The translations under genes and the position numbers were made by a program. The notes below the pieces were generated by a model, which made no database searches, had not been told where the DNA came from, and saw only the letters and a program-made list of their open reading frames with translations. Below, piece by piece: positions 24,473-35,869 of a stretch of 64,000 bases of DNA; positions within the stretch are counted from its first letter, which is position 1; each line of letters starts with the position of its first letter. Origin of the DNA: Neospora caninum Liverpool. Taxonomy: Eukaryota > Apicomplexa > Conoidasida > Eucoccidiorida > Sarcocystidae. The stretch covers positions 1,054,001 through 1,118,000 of the forward strand of contig NC_018397.1 in assembly GCF_000208865.1 (NCBI RefSeq), given 5' to 3'.

Positions 24473-27400
24473 AGGGAAGAGGGAGAAAGGGACGACATGG
24501 GACGCGTTCCATTTCTGTGTGTGTCCAAGTCCTTCCCGTCTGCGAGTTTATTTCGAAGGCAAAAAGAGAGCTCCTCAACTACACGCGCGACTGTGTCGTC
24601 GGCCGCTGTGGTGTCTGTCGTTGCCCGGCGCTGTGCTTGGTCGCGTGGCTCTTCAAGCAGCTGACAAAAAAACCAGGCAGTTTAAATGGAGAACGCGGGA
24701 ACAGCGCCAAGTGCCCCCAAACAAAAACTGACTCCGGACGAAGCACGCCAGCAGCGCCTTGCTGGACGCATTCAGCCTGGATTGTTTTAGTACGTGGAAG
24801 CAATCTGTGGGCATCCACGCAGACGATGCAATGCAGATGTCTCAGCCTCCGGAGTTACTGCGCGTACGTATGTATATGAACTTCCTTTTGAGTCTCTCGC
24901 TGTTCGGGAGGGGAGGGAGCAGCGGCGTGGCAGGAGGCACGAACACGACATGCCGACAAGCTGGACGGAGGGGAAAACAGCAAGGAGTGGAAGGAGTGAT
25001 CTCTGTATCCAGTAGATGTCGGGAAAAAAACAGATATCGCTCGTGTGTGTTTCGAGCGGTTAAGAAGGCTGCCGCCCGCGGAGAAGGATTGAAGACACGA
25101 GTTCTGTCTTCGAGCTCGCGGCGCAGACTAGGTGATTGGGCCCGGGAAAATCGCGTAGTCAAAAGGCAAACTGAAAGTCGAAGTGTCTCAAACAATAGCT
25201 CTCCTGTAGCACATTTACATAGGAAGGTGAGAGGATATCTGCTATCGGGGCTTCGGTCGTGTGTAAGCTTACGAAAACCGTCAAAACAAGTTCCCCTCGC
25301 AACGATGACGACTATGTCGGAGGTCGTGCATGTGCGCGTACGGAAAATCCGCGCGAGTTTCGCTGAGAGAGCTCCGTGTCAATTAACGGTCTGAGTTACC
25401 CCTTAAACTGTTTTATTGTGGAAGGGAAAACAGCTCAAACCATGAATCTCGCTGAGTACGTGGGTGAATACGGGAAAAGAGAAAAGGGGATGAGGATGCG
25501 CGACCAGACTCTCTTGAATCCGTCCGTGCCGTCAGAAACGGCCACACCAGCACACCGGCTGTACTCGATTGAGCCGCTAAAAGCTTGCGCACACTTCGTT
25601 TCTCTTTTGTTCCTTCGTTGCTCCTTTGTTCCTACGTTTCTTTTTTGCTCCTTACTTTGCCCTCTGCTGCTTTCCCTTCAAACACACCGAGTGAAAGGCC
25701 AGAAGACAGTTTTTTCACTTTTATTCGACTGGAAAAGGAGTGATGAGTACGTCGTTGTCCGCAGAGTATCTGTGGTGATCTCAACGCGGAGGCCAAGGGA
25801 GCGGAACCGGGGGGTGCGGCTGGGGGTGTACGCTTCCCTTTTCTCTGTGGATGGCAAGGAAAAGGGGAAAGAGGGAAGTTGAGTCTTCATTTGCTGGAGG
25901 ATTGCGTGCATGCGAGCTCACTGAATGTCTTCAATAGAAGACAACGCAGAATTTCCAGCACCTTCCCACGTCGCCAAGTACCACGCCAGCGCCTGTGGCA
26001 CGCGCAGGCCTCGGGATCAAGTTGTGTATTCAACCTCTCAGTAGAGATAGACACCGGATCTTTTTGCAGAGAATAATTTTCTGTACACCTTCAACAGGCC
26101 AACACAGTCTCGCCAGGGTAAACTGTCTTCACGCAAGTCATCGTGTACCTCCTCTGTTCTGTGGAATCGGAAATCGTCTCCAGCGAGAGCGTTGACATAA
26201 GCGCAGGTGAAAATGTTATCCTGGTTTTCCGCGGTTAACACAGAGGGGAAATTGAAGCGGATGAAGGGATGACGAGAAGCAGTAATCGGCCTGAGAGTCT
26301 CAACCAATTAACGATAGAAGAAGATACAGAGAAAAGGCCAGGTTCAGTTGCGCCTAACGATGGTAGATTTTTCACGCACGCAGTGGTAAAGGGTAAGCCG
26401 CTGTGCAGCGTGTTAGGTTCTGCTCTTAGTCCTCGAAATTGTCAACTCCCCCTGATCTCCGTCACAAACGTGGAAAGAACATAAGCGTACATTGCTCCGA
26501 AAGACAACGCACGGGTCACTCGTAACAACTCGACCTAACGTTTTCATAGCGGTTCGCCTCAAGGACTGTCTCACAGTACTTCTTCCTCGCTAGGGAAACA
26601 AGAGCGCTCGCCAGCGCTGCTCTCCGGCGTCATACACCATATGATACGCATTCGGATGGTTTTAGAGATCTGAGTGGCCTACAGCATTAGGACATCTACA
26701 TACCTTAGTAGCTGCTGAAATATGTAAGAGGCTTGTATGGAGCGCCACTATCTCCGCAGCGTCGAGAAGGCAGGATGGAACAAGGACGCCAAGTGTTAGG
26801 GGCCAAGTTGCAGCTCGAGAGATTTTATAGCAGCTAGTCATCGTCTCGAGACCTCGTATCCGTTACCCTAGCTGTGAAAGAAGATTTTTTCTCTGGGTGC
26901 GCTTCGGTCGTACTCTAACGAAGGCCCGACCGTCACCAACAGAACGGCGTCAGTGAATGAAGGCCATGGAAAATTGAGGCAAACGCTGTTGTACAGATGT
27001 GCTTTAAATGTAGCCTGCAAAGTGGGATCGTGCCTCCCTAGCCGCACGAGCTGCTCTGATGGAACGGCGGAGACAGGGGGACGGGAATCCCGCGAGGGAG
27101 GGTACGCGCGAGGAAGCGGCAGAACGGACCTGGCCGGGAGACCGACGGACTCCCGAGGGACTTGGGGTGGGACAAATGGAGCGATGTGCGTGGGAGAGAA
27201 GACGACGCACGGGGAACCACGAACAAAGAATTGGAAAATCGTAGAATCGGGTCAAAGAAACAAACGGAAGACCGAAAGACTGCTGAGAGAGAAAAAGAGG
27301 GAGAAACAGGAGACAGACAAGAAATCGGACGCTTCGCCCGTGGTTCCGTGGAAGAGCGCGCGTCTCATGTTCATGCATGCAGTCTGTGTCTTCGTTCAAT

Positions 27401-28076
27401 TTGGGCTCTCTCCCTCGGCGGCAGTCTCTTTTGCCCCGGTCCCCCGTGCTCTCAGTTTCCCGGTGGCTTTCTTCTCTCCTTTCTCAGGGAAAACATCAAG
27501 ATTCGATTCTTGGAGCATATCCGTTTGCGTGTGTGAAGCAGCCTTTCGAGATTTAACTCTTTTTCTTTCTGTCGGCGTCCCCTTGCCCCGCGCAGCAGAG
27601 GGTTGCATCGTCGCGTTTTCGCCCCTGGCGTGTGTGCCTTTGCTTCTGATCCCACCAAAGGAACGTCGTTCCGTTCCAGAAGAAAGCGACGACAAACGAG
27701 AAGGAAGGGAAAGAGCCGGCGCAAACTCGTGTGTTCTGGCTGCGCGTCGACCGGTCGCGTCACACAGCAACCGGGGCCTTCTTCCAGCGGACTGCATGCT
27801 GATGTCGTTTTTTGCCGCAGTTCGTTTGCCTTCTCGTTCTGTGGACTCATATCCGTTTTTATCCATCGATCCTGCTCTCCACTGTCTTGTCTCTACCGTG
27901 TCTTCATCGCGTCACCACTTCTCAGGCAGTGCGTCCCAAAATTCGGACAGAGAGAAACTCTTCACCTCCCACGAGTAGACCTCGCTCTCCAGCGACCTCT
28001 TGGGCGTCTCCTCCTTTTCCATGTGGTTTTTCCCCGTTCTTTCCGCCTCATTTTCTCGGATCTAACGGGCAAAAAG
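24473..28076. other. Divergent intergenic region between SERAC1-like and ATP synthase a genes
   Basis: Both flanking genes start here and read outwards, so it must contain two promoters. Frames such as 24759-25394, 25376-25882 and 26953-27978 on the plus strand are open but composition-biased, with no motif or splice partner. I cannot point to a specific promoter element. Confidence 0.45.
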
Positions 28077-30381
28077 ATGGCAAGTCGCGCACTGTTTCCG
28101 GTTACCGCGCCCACCGGTCTCCTGACTGGGGGCCGTGCGGCTCGAACCTCCCCCGCGAGTCTATCCTCGCGAGTACCTCTCCCGAGATACAGTGCTTCAA
28201 CTTTCTTTGCGCGGCCAGGAGCCCAGAAAGCCGGAAAGCTTGTACATTCCAGCCTCTGCGCGGGAGCATTGCAGCGCAGGTAGGCTTTGTTTTCGGTGTA
28301 ACCGCCTGGGAGGGGGGAGGTCGAGGAATATGTTTTCGGTCGCGTACAGAGCTCGGACAAGAGTACCGTTTTTGCTGTTGAAACTCCTGAAGATCCTGGC
28401 GGGGACAAAGGGACTGCCAGCGGGAACAGACCTAGGTTCCGGAAGAGACGTGTGTAGGGGGGAGAAAGCCAGGTCGACATCTTGTTCGTGCATGTGGACG
28501 TGCGGAGAATAGGAATCTGTGGAACTCTGAAGCAACGTCTGTCCGTGTGGACATCGATCTGCCAGCTTTGCTGCAGGCAGATTCCGTCGATATCCGTGGG
28601 GTTGCATCTTCTGCATCATTTTAGGCTTTTTTCGCGCAAATTGTCTCCTATCTTCTCGCCGTGTGTCGAATCCGATCCGTCTCCGTTTTTTCTGTCTTTC
28701 TGCGACCTCTGTGACTCCTTTTCTTCGCAGCGCGCTGCCGCGCACACCGTCGGCGCAACTTGCCACAGGCGACAGACTTCGCGTCTTCCCTTCCGTTCAT
28801 AACGTAAGACAACGGGACACGGAGCGTGCAGAGCGAGATGCAGGAAACACACAGTAGGGTAAACCAGGCACCGTCAACGAAGGCCCGCGCGGAAAAGGAA
28901 AAACGAGAGGAAGGGAGAAAGGACACAGGAAGTGGACGCCGAAGGCGTGGGAAACGGTGAGGGAACATAGGAGAACAAAGAATCGGAGGGAAGAACGGGA
29001 GGCCAGAAAGTAGAGAAAGTACTTGGCGCGCATGTACTTCGATCGTAGTTTCTGTCCGTTAAACTTCAGTTTATCCATTTTTTCGGCTTCTCATGCCCCC
29101 AAGATGTCCATCCTACTGAGACAACAGGAACAGGTGCGGAGCTCGAGTGCCTTCTTTATCTTTCATCCTTGTCAAAGCACAAAGAGTGAAGGGCGTGCGC
29201 ACATTGCTCCTTGGAACGCTGTGCCGACAAAACAGGCACGCTCCCTTACCCGTCTACGCTATATTTCACATCTGTGCCGAGTCTGGACAAGAAGGGATGT
29301 GTTCTCTCTTCGACGGAGACAGCACAAAAAACGGGAAAACCTTTTTGCTGGCGTATCGCTTTCTTCCCTGGCGGCTGACGCCTCGTTTTCGACAAGGCCG
29401 CGCTGGATCTAAAAAACATGCAAAGTTCGAAAACGCCTTTTCTCTAACCTCCTGCGTCGGCGCCTCTCTCGTCGGTCTGTGCCTGCCAGACTCTGCTCGC
29501 GAACGCGACTGGGCCTCGCCGGTTTTTCGCGGCTGCCGTAGGCGAGAAAGCGACTCAAGCACTGCAGTCGACAGGATCGTCGGCTGCGCCCTCGCGTCCA
29601 AGTCAAGGAAACAGTGCACAGTTCCAACCTTCGGTTGCTGACAAGGCACGGGGCGCGCTTGGCGTAGGCTTTCTTCACCCCTCCAAGATGATTGGCTTCG
29701 CCGCTACGTATCTCCTTAACTTCCGGTTCTACTTCATGTACATGGCCAGAACCACGTTCCAGGTCAGCTCACAAATCCACACAGACAGAGCTTAAAGAAT
29801 ACGAGCTTACGTATCAATTCGTCCGTAAGAGGCACAAATATTTGCATGGATACATGTATAACTTTTACGTGCTCGTGGGTGTGTCCATGTGTACCCATCA
29901 ATATGTTCCTCTGTTATACTGTGTATATGTTTCTATAGAGATACACGTGACTGGATATCGCAAGACGTCTACTCTCATCCGTCTGTCTTCATGTCTGTAT
30001 CTTTCAACACGAGTGACTATATATATATATATATATATATATATGAACATGCGGTTTTGTATTCGCATACACGCAAGCACTCCTCTCTCCGCATGTGACT
30101 CATTCCTCGGAGCACAAATCGCGTTTGAATCACAGCGGACCTTTTGTGCGTTAAAAAGATATAGGCCACGTTTCTTCTGTGAATGCTTGAACCAGGCCGT
30201 TCGCCCGTTGCTGGCGTTTAGCGTCTTCGGAGAAGTCATGAAGCTCGTCCTGGCGACGATGAGTTCCGGATTGTTTTCGTTTCTCTTCTCCTTCGTACTC
30301 GCCTTCGAAGTCTTCTACTTCTTCCTCCAGTGCTACATCTCGTATACGTTCCTGACCATGTTCTTCACTGTCCTCTTCTAA
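28077..30381 (+). CDS. Mitochondrial ATP synthase Fo subunit a (nuclear-encoded)
   Basis: Four exons with consistent phases: 28077..28279, 28731..28803, 29490..29762 and 30196..30381, 244 residues. The start (GCAAAAAGATGG) is strong. Residues 1-90 are Arg/Ser/Ala-rich without acids (MASRALFPVTAPTG...), a typical mitochondrial leader. The C-terminal 86 residues are strongly hydrophobic. Arg186 (VRPLLAF), Glu221 (FEVFYFF) and Gln228 (LQCYI) have spacings of 35 and 42, the same as Arg210, His245 and Gln252 of E. coli subunit a, and the FExFxxxxQCYIxxxFLT pattern fits helix 6. Subunit a forms the proton half-channels against the c-ring in the inner membrane. Most eukaryotes keep this gene in mitochondrial DNA; apicomplexans lack it there, so a nuclear copy is expected. 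An alternative microexon at 29104..29133 would also keep frame. Confidence 0.8.
30020..30044. repeat. (TA)n microsatellite in an intron
   Basis: TA run within the last intron of the ATP synthase subunit a gene. Confidence 0.95.
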
Positions 30382-30417
30382 GCTGCTGAAAAAGTCGTTC
30401 CAAGCAGGCACGAAAAA

Positions 30418-30752
30418 CGAAAGACAGCATTCCGACACAGAACGGCGTCTTGTTGCACATCCGAGAATTCGAAGCCACAGCCATGATCGATTTCCTGTCA
30501 AACCGTGCGATCCCTTGACTGCGTTCGGGGGAAAGGTCGCGTCATAACTCGATGCACTTTTTTCTAGCTCAGAGTGCCTGGACACCAACTAGGAGAGTAG
30601 CTGGCCCCACAGTGGAGGGAGTGGAGACTGTCGAAGAGAGTAGCGGCTACAGAGAGATCTAAAGTGGACCAGACAGAGAGCGAGCGAGACGGACCGAGAG
30701 AGAGCATGGAAACGAGTCAGAGAGATGGGTGGAACAAATCGATGGAGGATAG
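30418..30752. repeat. Direct repeat R1, copy 1
   Basis: Nearly identical to 38176..38510 at a constant offset of 7758. It begins only 37 bases after the ATP synthase a stop codon, so that gene's 3' UTR probably runs into it. It ends abruptly at GGATAG, after which the two copies differ. Confidence 0.95.
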
Positions 30753-31806
30753 GGCCCAACCCAGCAGCGGAGCCGACCTGAGCTGGCGTCTCATGAAGAT
30801 GTAAGATTCAAGATCCTGGAGATTTCGGGACTGCTAGGAAGGCGACAGTTACAAGGGAGTTTTGTAACGCGGAATAAAGCCAGGAGTCATTTGAGGCAAA
30901 GCAAGAAAGTGTGAGGTCGAGCTGTGATAGTCGACAGCGCTGCCGACACTCTGCATGTCTCAGTGTTGGCCAGCATCTGGTCGTCTCTCTTCACCTGTGC
31001 TAAGAGCACTTCCGTGGTGTGTTATCGTGATCAAGCGAAGTATGGCGACAACGCTGCAGTTGATTCTGCACGCGAACTAATTTCAAAACGTATTTCAAGT
31101 GATCGACCGCATAACCTGAACGACCTCTACGACAGTCAACCACTGACGAGAGATGCTTCTGCGAATAGAGTGGAGTGACAGTACAAGTAGAGATATGGAG
31201 CAGCCATGGGGTGTGGCTGCAGGCTCCTCAAGATGTGGCCACCAGCAACGCGCCCTTGTCCACAGCATGTTAGGCACCTTTCCCGGCGTCGTCGAGCAAC
31301 TCTTAGAAGAGCCCTCGCTTCGCTGTGGGACTGCAGTGCTATTCTCTACTGGATGCCTGCATTCGTAGTTGGATAGTGGTTTCTAACGATGTTGCCTTTA
31401 GTAGTTTGTGATCCAGTCCTTGGTACCAGTTGTTCGCCACGCAACAGATCACGAAGGCCAACCGTACTCGCGCGCGTGTGTGTTACAGTCGCATTCACAG
31501 AACCGTCGCAACCCGACAAACAGCTTGCCTATCCTAAAACCATGAAGACCACACTGTGCACGGAAAAAAACAGTGGATATCCGAGGGAATGAAAGAGTTT
31601 GCCTGAAACAGAAATATGTGATACCGTTACATATCCATGTGTTACCCATATCGGTCATGATGCTACCAAAGTCAATCTCGCATCATTTCGCAGTGCGGTG
31701 GCGGTCGGAGAGATAAGCTAGTGTGTCACCAGTGGCTCTCCGGACACTCAATGATTCTCAACCTCTTAGAGGACAAGCATTCTAAAAACACGCTTCAGGT
31801 CTGCAG
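30753..31806. mobile_element. 1054-bp insertion splitting a repeated block (filled site)
   Basis: In copy 2 of the repeat, GGATAG is followed directly by TTGGGCGGCC (38505-38520). Here 1054 bases separate the same two sequences, and both edges read AG. The insert contains the 427-base block shared in inverted form with 11405..11850. The left edge (GGGCCCAAC) and the sequence at the right junction (GTTGGGC) are roughly inverted. No transposase or long open frame is seen, so a non-autonomous element or a deletion in copy 2 are both possible. Confidence 0.45.
31124..31550 (+). repeat. Dispersed inverted repeat, arm 2
   Basis: Reverse-complement partner of 11405..11850. The frame 31153..31368 encodes the same 71 residues as its partner, although I see no reason to think it is a real protein. 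Confidence 0.85.
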
Positions 31807-31872
31807 TTGGGCGGCCCGTTCGCCCGACGAAGTGAGGAGGCGGGAAACGTTTGCGACGTAGAGCCGACATCA
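31807..31872. repeat. Direct repeat R2, copy 1
   Basis: Matches 38511..38576 with a few substitutions. Together with R1 it shows the original block was continuous before the 1054-base difference arose. Confidence 0.9.
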
Positions 31873-32149
31873 AATATTTGATCAAGCGCTGCAACATTTT
31901 TATGCTCAACGCTGCTGCTTGAGATGGGTGGCTGTAGTGTTACTGCTAACACCCTTTTTTGAATGATGCACTTCGCTGAGTATTGTGCTGTTGGTTTACT
32001 AGATTCAATGCATTCGGAATCCGATTAAGCACACGAGTCCGAGTGCGACCGGCGGTGCGCGGCCACCGAGAGGAATCTGCAGCGCGTTGAGGGATGAGAA
32101 AACGCTCAACTACTAAATGGCCGAAGCATGGCGGGGGGTGCCCTGGATG

Positions 32150-32420
32150 ACTAACGCCAGTGGGCAAGTTCAGTGACTTCTTTGGGATGAGAGAGGATGC
32201 GATCGCGTGGAACCTGAAGGCTTTGGCCCGCCACGAGAGGACCCGGAAAGTTGAGGGCTGTCAGGATTTGTATGCGGAGCCAATGCGACAATGTTTCAGT
32301 TTCCCCTCTGCGTTGCGTTTCAGTTCCTTGAAACCACTTGGATTCCCGCAGAACCTCCCTTATTGGCAGGCTCATCGATGCTGACTTCTCGATTCGGGTT
32401 GCAGGATGATACGCAGTTTT
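32150..32420 (+). pseudogene. Decayed fragment of the cysteine-rich family (third-unit remnant)
   Basis: A frame in this stretch reads FSDFF..REDA....KALARHERTRKVEG, then LYAEPMRQCFS. It aligns with FNEFCERTGDAAYCNKTVVARKESGREVEG and LYSEQLWRCFS of the intact gene 3 kb downstream. Key cysteines and the tryptophan are lost (FC to FF, YC to W, WRC to RQC) and no splice-linked partner exons are seen. The sequence after it (from about 32340) also resembles the 3' flank of the intact genes (ACAGGCTCATTGATGC-like). Confidence 0.65.
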
Positions 32421-32884
32421 CGAGTCCAGGCACAAAGATTGAAATGCCTTTTCTCACGTGTCTTTGTGCACGCTCGCGTGCACTTTCGTCGTTCGCGTCG
32501 TTTCCTGGATTGTGGCCTGGTGTGAAAAGCCATGCATTGCGTGTGTGACAATGCTAAAACTGTTTGCTTTCCGGCCTCGTGGCTTCTTTCAGTGGGGTGT
32601 GCAGCAGCTTTTAAGCAAAAGAAAGTGTGTTGGGATGGATCGGAGGTGGTCCACACCTAGCAACGTAGGATACGGTGTGAGTGACTACGGAGGCGAATTC
32701 GATGCAGCTTGCTTCGTGGCGTCGTAAAATCCCCGATTTGTTCTGTATTGAACGATCGATATGTCCCGCCCTGTAGTTGTCACTCGGTTTTGGAGCTAAT
32801 CCTTCGCTAAAAGGGTGGCAGCCTAGATCACTTGCTCCCTACTCGAATTTGGCTGCGAACGGTGGCCTCGTTTCACACTTTTTT

Positions 32885-33060
32885 TCGTGGATAGTGTTAA
32901 ATCCGGCGAATGGTGCTCCACTACAGTGGCTTGTCCAAGAGACGGTCAGCTGCCGAGCGAGTCCGGCACCACCGCGGCGGTCGCCGCCTTCGGTCCGTGG
33001 GGGGTCGGGCGGCCTCCGTTTCGCCAGCTAGCTGGGGGTTACAAACCAGAAGGGAAGCGC
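32885..33060 (+). promoter_or_regulatory. Family upstream block (promoter-like), copy before gene B
   Basis: Contains AAATCCGGCGAATGGTGCTCC, similar to AAATCCCGCGAATGTTGC at 38928 and 42130. It sits about 400 to 550 bases before the start codon, as the matching block does before gene C. A shared promoter or leader is inferred from position and partial conservation only. Confidence 0.35.
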
Positions 33061-33433
33061 GCGGCCGTTTCTGCATCAACCCCCAGCGAGCTCACGAACA
33101 AACCTGGGTGTGCAAGCGGGCTAGCGTGCCCGCGGCTTTTTGGTGGTGCCCACGGAGCTTTCTCGGCGCGCCCGGACCCAGCCTCAAATGTTTACTGCTT
33201 CTTCAAATGTAATGCTGTTTCTCGCAACCGATATTCCTTTCACTGGTGGCCAGGGAAAGCTCTAGGGACAAGGATCGCTACCGGTTTTCGGGAAGCTTCT
33301 CGTTGGGGGGAGACGCCGCCTTTGCTACGTAGTTTTTTCCGGAGAGAGAGCGAACCGAGAGGACTGGCACTCTCGCGCTGCGTTCAGGTAGAGACCGGGT
33401 CGGGAGGTTCTTCCCTTCTTCCCCTAAACAAAC

Positions 33434-35601
33434 ATGTCGTTCAATTTTTTCTGCGTTGGGTCCGCCATTGCGGCGGTGCTCGCCTCTTCACAAGGTGTGA
33501 TCGTACAGGGCAGCGTGGACGGCTTGATCGAGTCCGGTGAGAACAACGCTGTAGACCACCACCCCAGTGGGCTGCTTAAGGCAGCTTAGCTTTCACGCTA
33601 TCTATATACTGCCTGTCGAGTTGCTCAAGGAAGATTTGATCCTCGATCCGGGAGACTCGCCGCCAGACATATCACCGAACAACTCTGTGTACTAGCACCC
33701 GACACTGTGTTGCGGTCTTGGCCCGAGCAACCGACAGCGGAACCCGCCCAGTTGTAGGCAGCGAGGCTGCCCATAGGAACGCGAGCAGCACTGTGGTAGT
33801 ATATTTGTTTTGGAATGAACTGTGCTTCATAGCGTTTCGATTCTCCCCTAATCGGCAAGGTGACGGGGGGAGGGAATGCTGCTGCGAACAGCTTGAACGT
33901 GCGTGCAAGTTTCCCGTCTTGTATTTCCTCATCTCCCTACGTGCACCTGTCTGTCTCTTTTCCTCATCAGGCGCACGGTCGGTGTCGCTCGCACAGCAGA
34001 CGGAGAGCGTTTCGTCCATTCAACAAGTTTTGGATGATTTCTGCAAGGAGAAGTTCGCCTCACTCTGCAAGTCGGGAGATAAGAAATTCTGTGATCGTAC
34101 TGCGATTGCACGCTTTGGTACAGGCATTCAAAGCCAAACTACGGACGAGTGGCGGTGTTATGATGCGGCTACGGTGGCATCCGACAAACGAGAAGTGCAC
34201 TGTGTTGATAACTGCGGTACTCTCCTTCCTTGCCTAGGCTCCGTCCAGGCGTCGACCACGGTCCACGCAACCCGGGGAGACGAGATCGCAAAACTTGTCG
34301 ACCGCGAATCTGTTCGCCGCTGCAGTCCCTCGCAAAAGGCGGCCAACGCATACTGCAAAACGCAGATGGCTGGCAGCGTTGCACGGAAGGACGCTGGTCG
34401 TAAACCTGTGGATCAGAGCATCGAGTGGAGATGCTACGACCCGGTAATGCTTGCTTCTCCCGATTTGCAGCTCTCCATTCACGTTAAAGCTATTATGTGG
34501 AGGACCAGGGTCCCTTGAATAGAAAGGGGATTACCTGCTAGCTTTTTCCACGATTACTGACACGGGCGGCTGCAACGCTCCACGAAGTCCTCCAGACTAC
34601 TCACCAGTAGTAGCTGTGAACTAGAATGGTTGGATTTGGTCCAGATGTCGCCGAAACATAGTAGACGAACATCCGCTGCTGAGACGAGATATGAGACACG
34701 ACAGTAAGAGGAGATAGGATAACGCACGTGATTCATTATCTGCGTTGTGTCCTTTTGGCGGCGGTGCGTACGTGCAGTCAAGTCTCGCCTACGAGCAGAA
34801 AAGCACCTGTGCAAGCAATTGCGGAGAGGAAGTTCAGTGCCACGGGGGCAGGATTGGTGAGTTGAGTGTTTTGCTTGCTCCCCGTCTTGTTAATATTCGT
34901 AGCAAATGAGTGGGTTTATGTGAGTGTGGCCAAAGAGAAGTAGGAGCGCCAAGGCACGGTTTTGCCGACAGAAGAAGAGTTGTCAGGTTTTTCGTAATAG
35001 TGAGCAACCAGGTGTGCCCTTCGTCGTATCCATGCCTTCAAACCGCGGAAAGCAGTCGTTTCATTGTCGGAATGTGGCACTGCTCTCTGTTTGTCCAATT
35101 TTGTGTGTAGATAAGATCTCCGAAGATGTTAGCGCAAAGCACCTGACGAGAAACGCGGAAATTATTAAGAAGGTTAATGAGGGGAAGCCCAGTTGCGCCC
35201 ATCGTTGCGCCGCCACTGAGATCAATCCGCCACGGTGTGTGACACGTGAAGAAGACGGTCTTAGTTCCGGGCAGGTTTTCCTCAATGAATACTGCCAGTC
35301 AGTTTTCAATGAGTTCTGTGAGAGGACAGGGGACGCAGCTTACTGCAATAAGACGGTTGTGGCCCGCAAGGAGAGCGGCAGAGAAGTCGAGGGCTTTCCT
35401 GGTTTGTATTCGGAGCAACTGTGGCGATGCTTTAGTGCGGGCGAGATGAGTTCTGAAAACAATTCTGTGTGTATTAATGACTGCGGGGAGGAGGTTTCTT
35501 GCGTAGGCGTGATTGGCGGTGTCAATGGCACGCATTTTACCAGACCGGAGGTGGCCGAAAAGATTGCAGAGGCGAAATCGCAACACTGCCAGAAGTCATG
35601 A
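33434..35601 (+). CDS. Secreted cysteine-rich WRCY-repeat family protein, member B (three units)
   Basis: Four exons: 33434..33536, 33971..34443, 34778..34856 and 35111..35601, with intron phases 1, 0, 1, 381 residues. Exon 1 is a signal peptide (MSFNFFCVGSAIAAVLASSQ) in a good start context. The mature protein has three units of about 95 residues. The pattern is C..[KS]F..[LF]C....D..[FY]C......AR, then WRC[YF] (Trp95, Trp187, Trp323), CVDNCG/CASNCG/CINDCG, a further cysteine and a His-x-Thr-Arg motif before the next unit. The second unit spans exons 2-4. The even, spaced cysteines point to a disulphide-bonded secreted or surface protein. There is no transmembrane segment or GPI signal at the C-terminus (ends SQHCQKS). 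I recognise no characterised domain; coccidian genomes carry several lineage-specific tandem families of this kind. It lies in an array with gene C and a decayed copy. Confidence 0.85.
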
Positions 35602-35869
35602 AGGGGGTCTTTGTAGCAGGCGCCAGGTCGTCGGGGAGCAATGCCCTCGTCCCAGGTGCAATGGTCGACATGGCGAATGATACGACTGGTGACAAATGCA
35701 GCTTTTATTCTGTGCAGGGGAACTTTGGCGATGGTTGAGCCTTGAGTGAGAGGGGAGTCCCGCCCTGATGCGATATGCTTTTCCTTCTCAAGGTCTTTGC
35801 GTGTGGATCTCCGGCGGTGAGCACAAAAAATCCGCCGGGATGCTTTGTATTTTGTAAGTCGCCGAGGGT

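Noticed and set aside
26953..27978. A 341-codon plus frame upstream of the ATP synthase gene
   Set aside because: No family features or splice partners; frames on both strands are equally open, which fits GC-rich 5' flank.
30151..30588. A 146-codon minus frame over the ATP synthase a last exon and repeat R1
   Set aside because: Antisense to a supported exon; its matching half elsewhere comes only from repeat R1.
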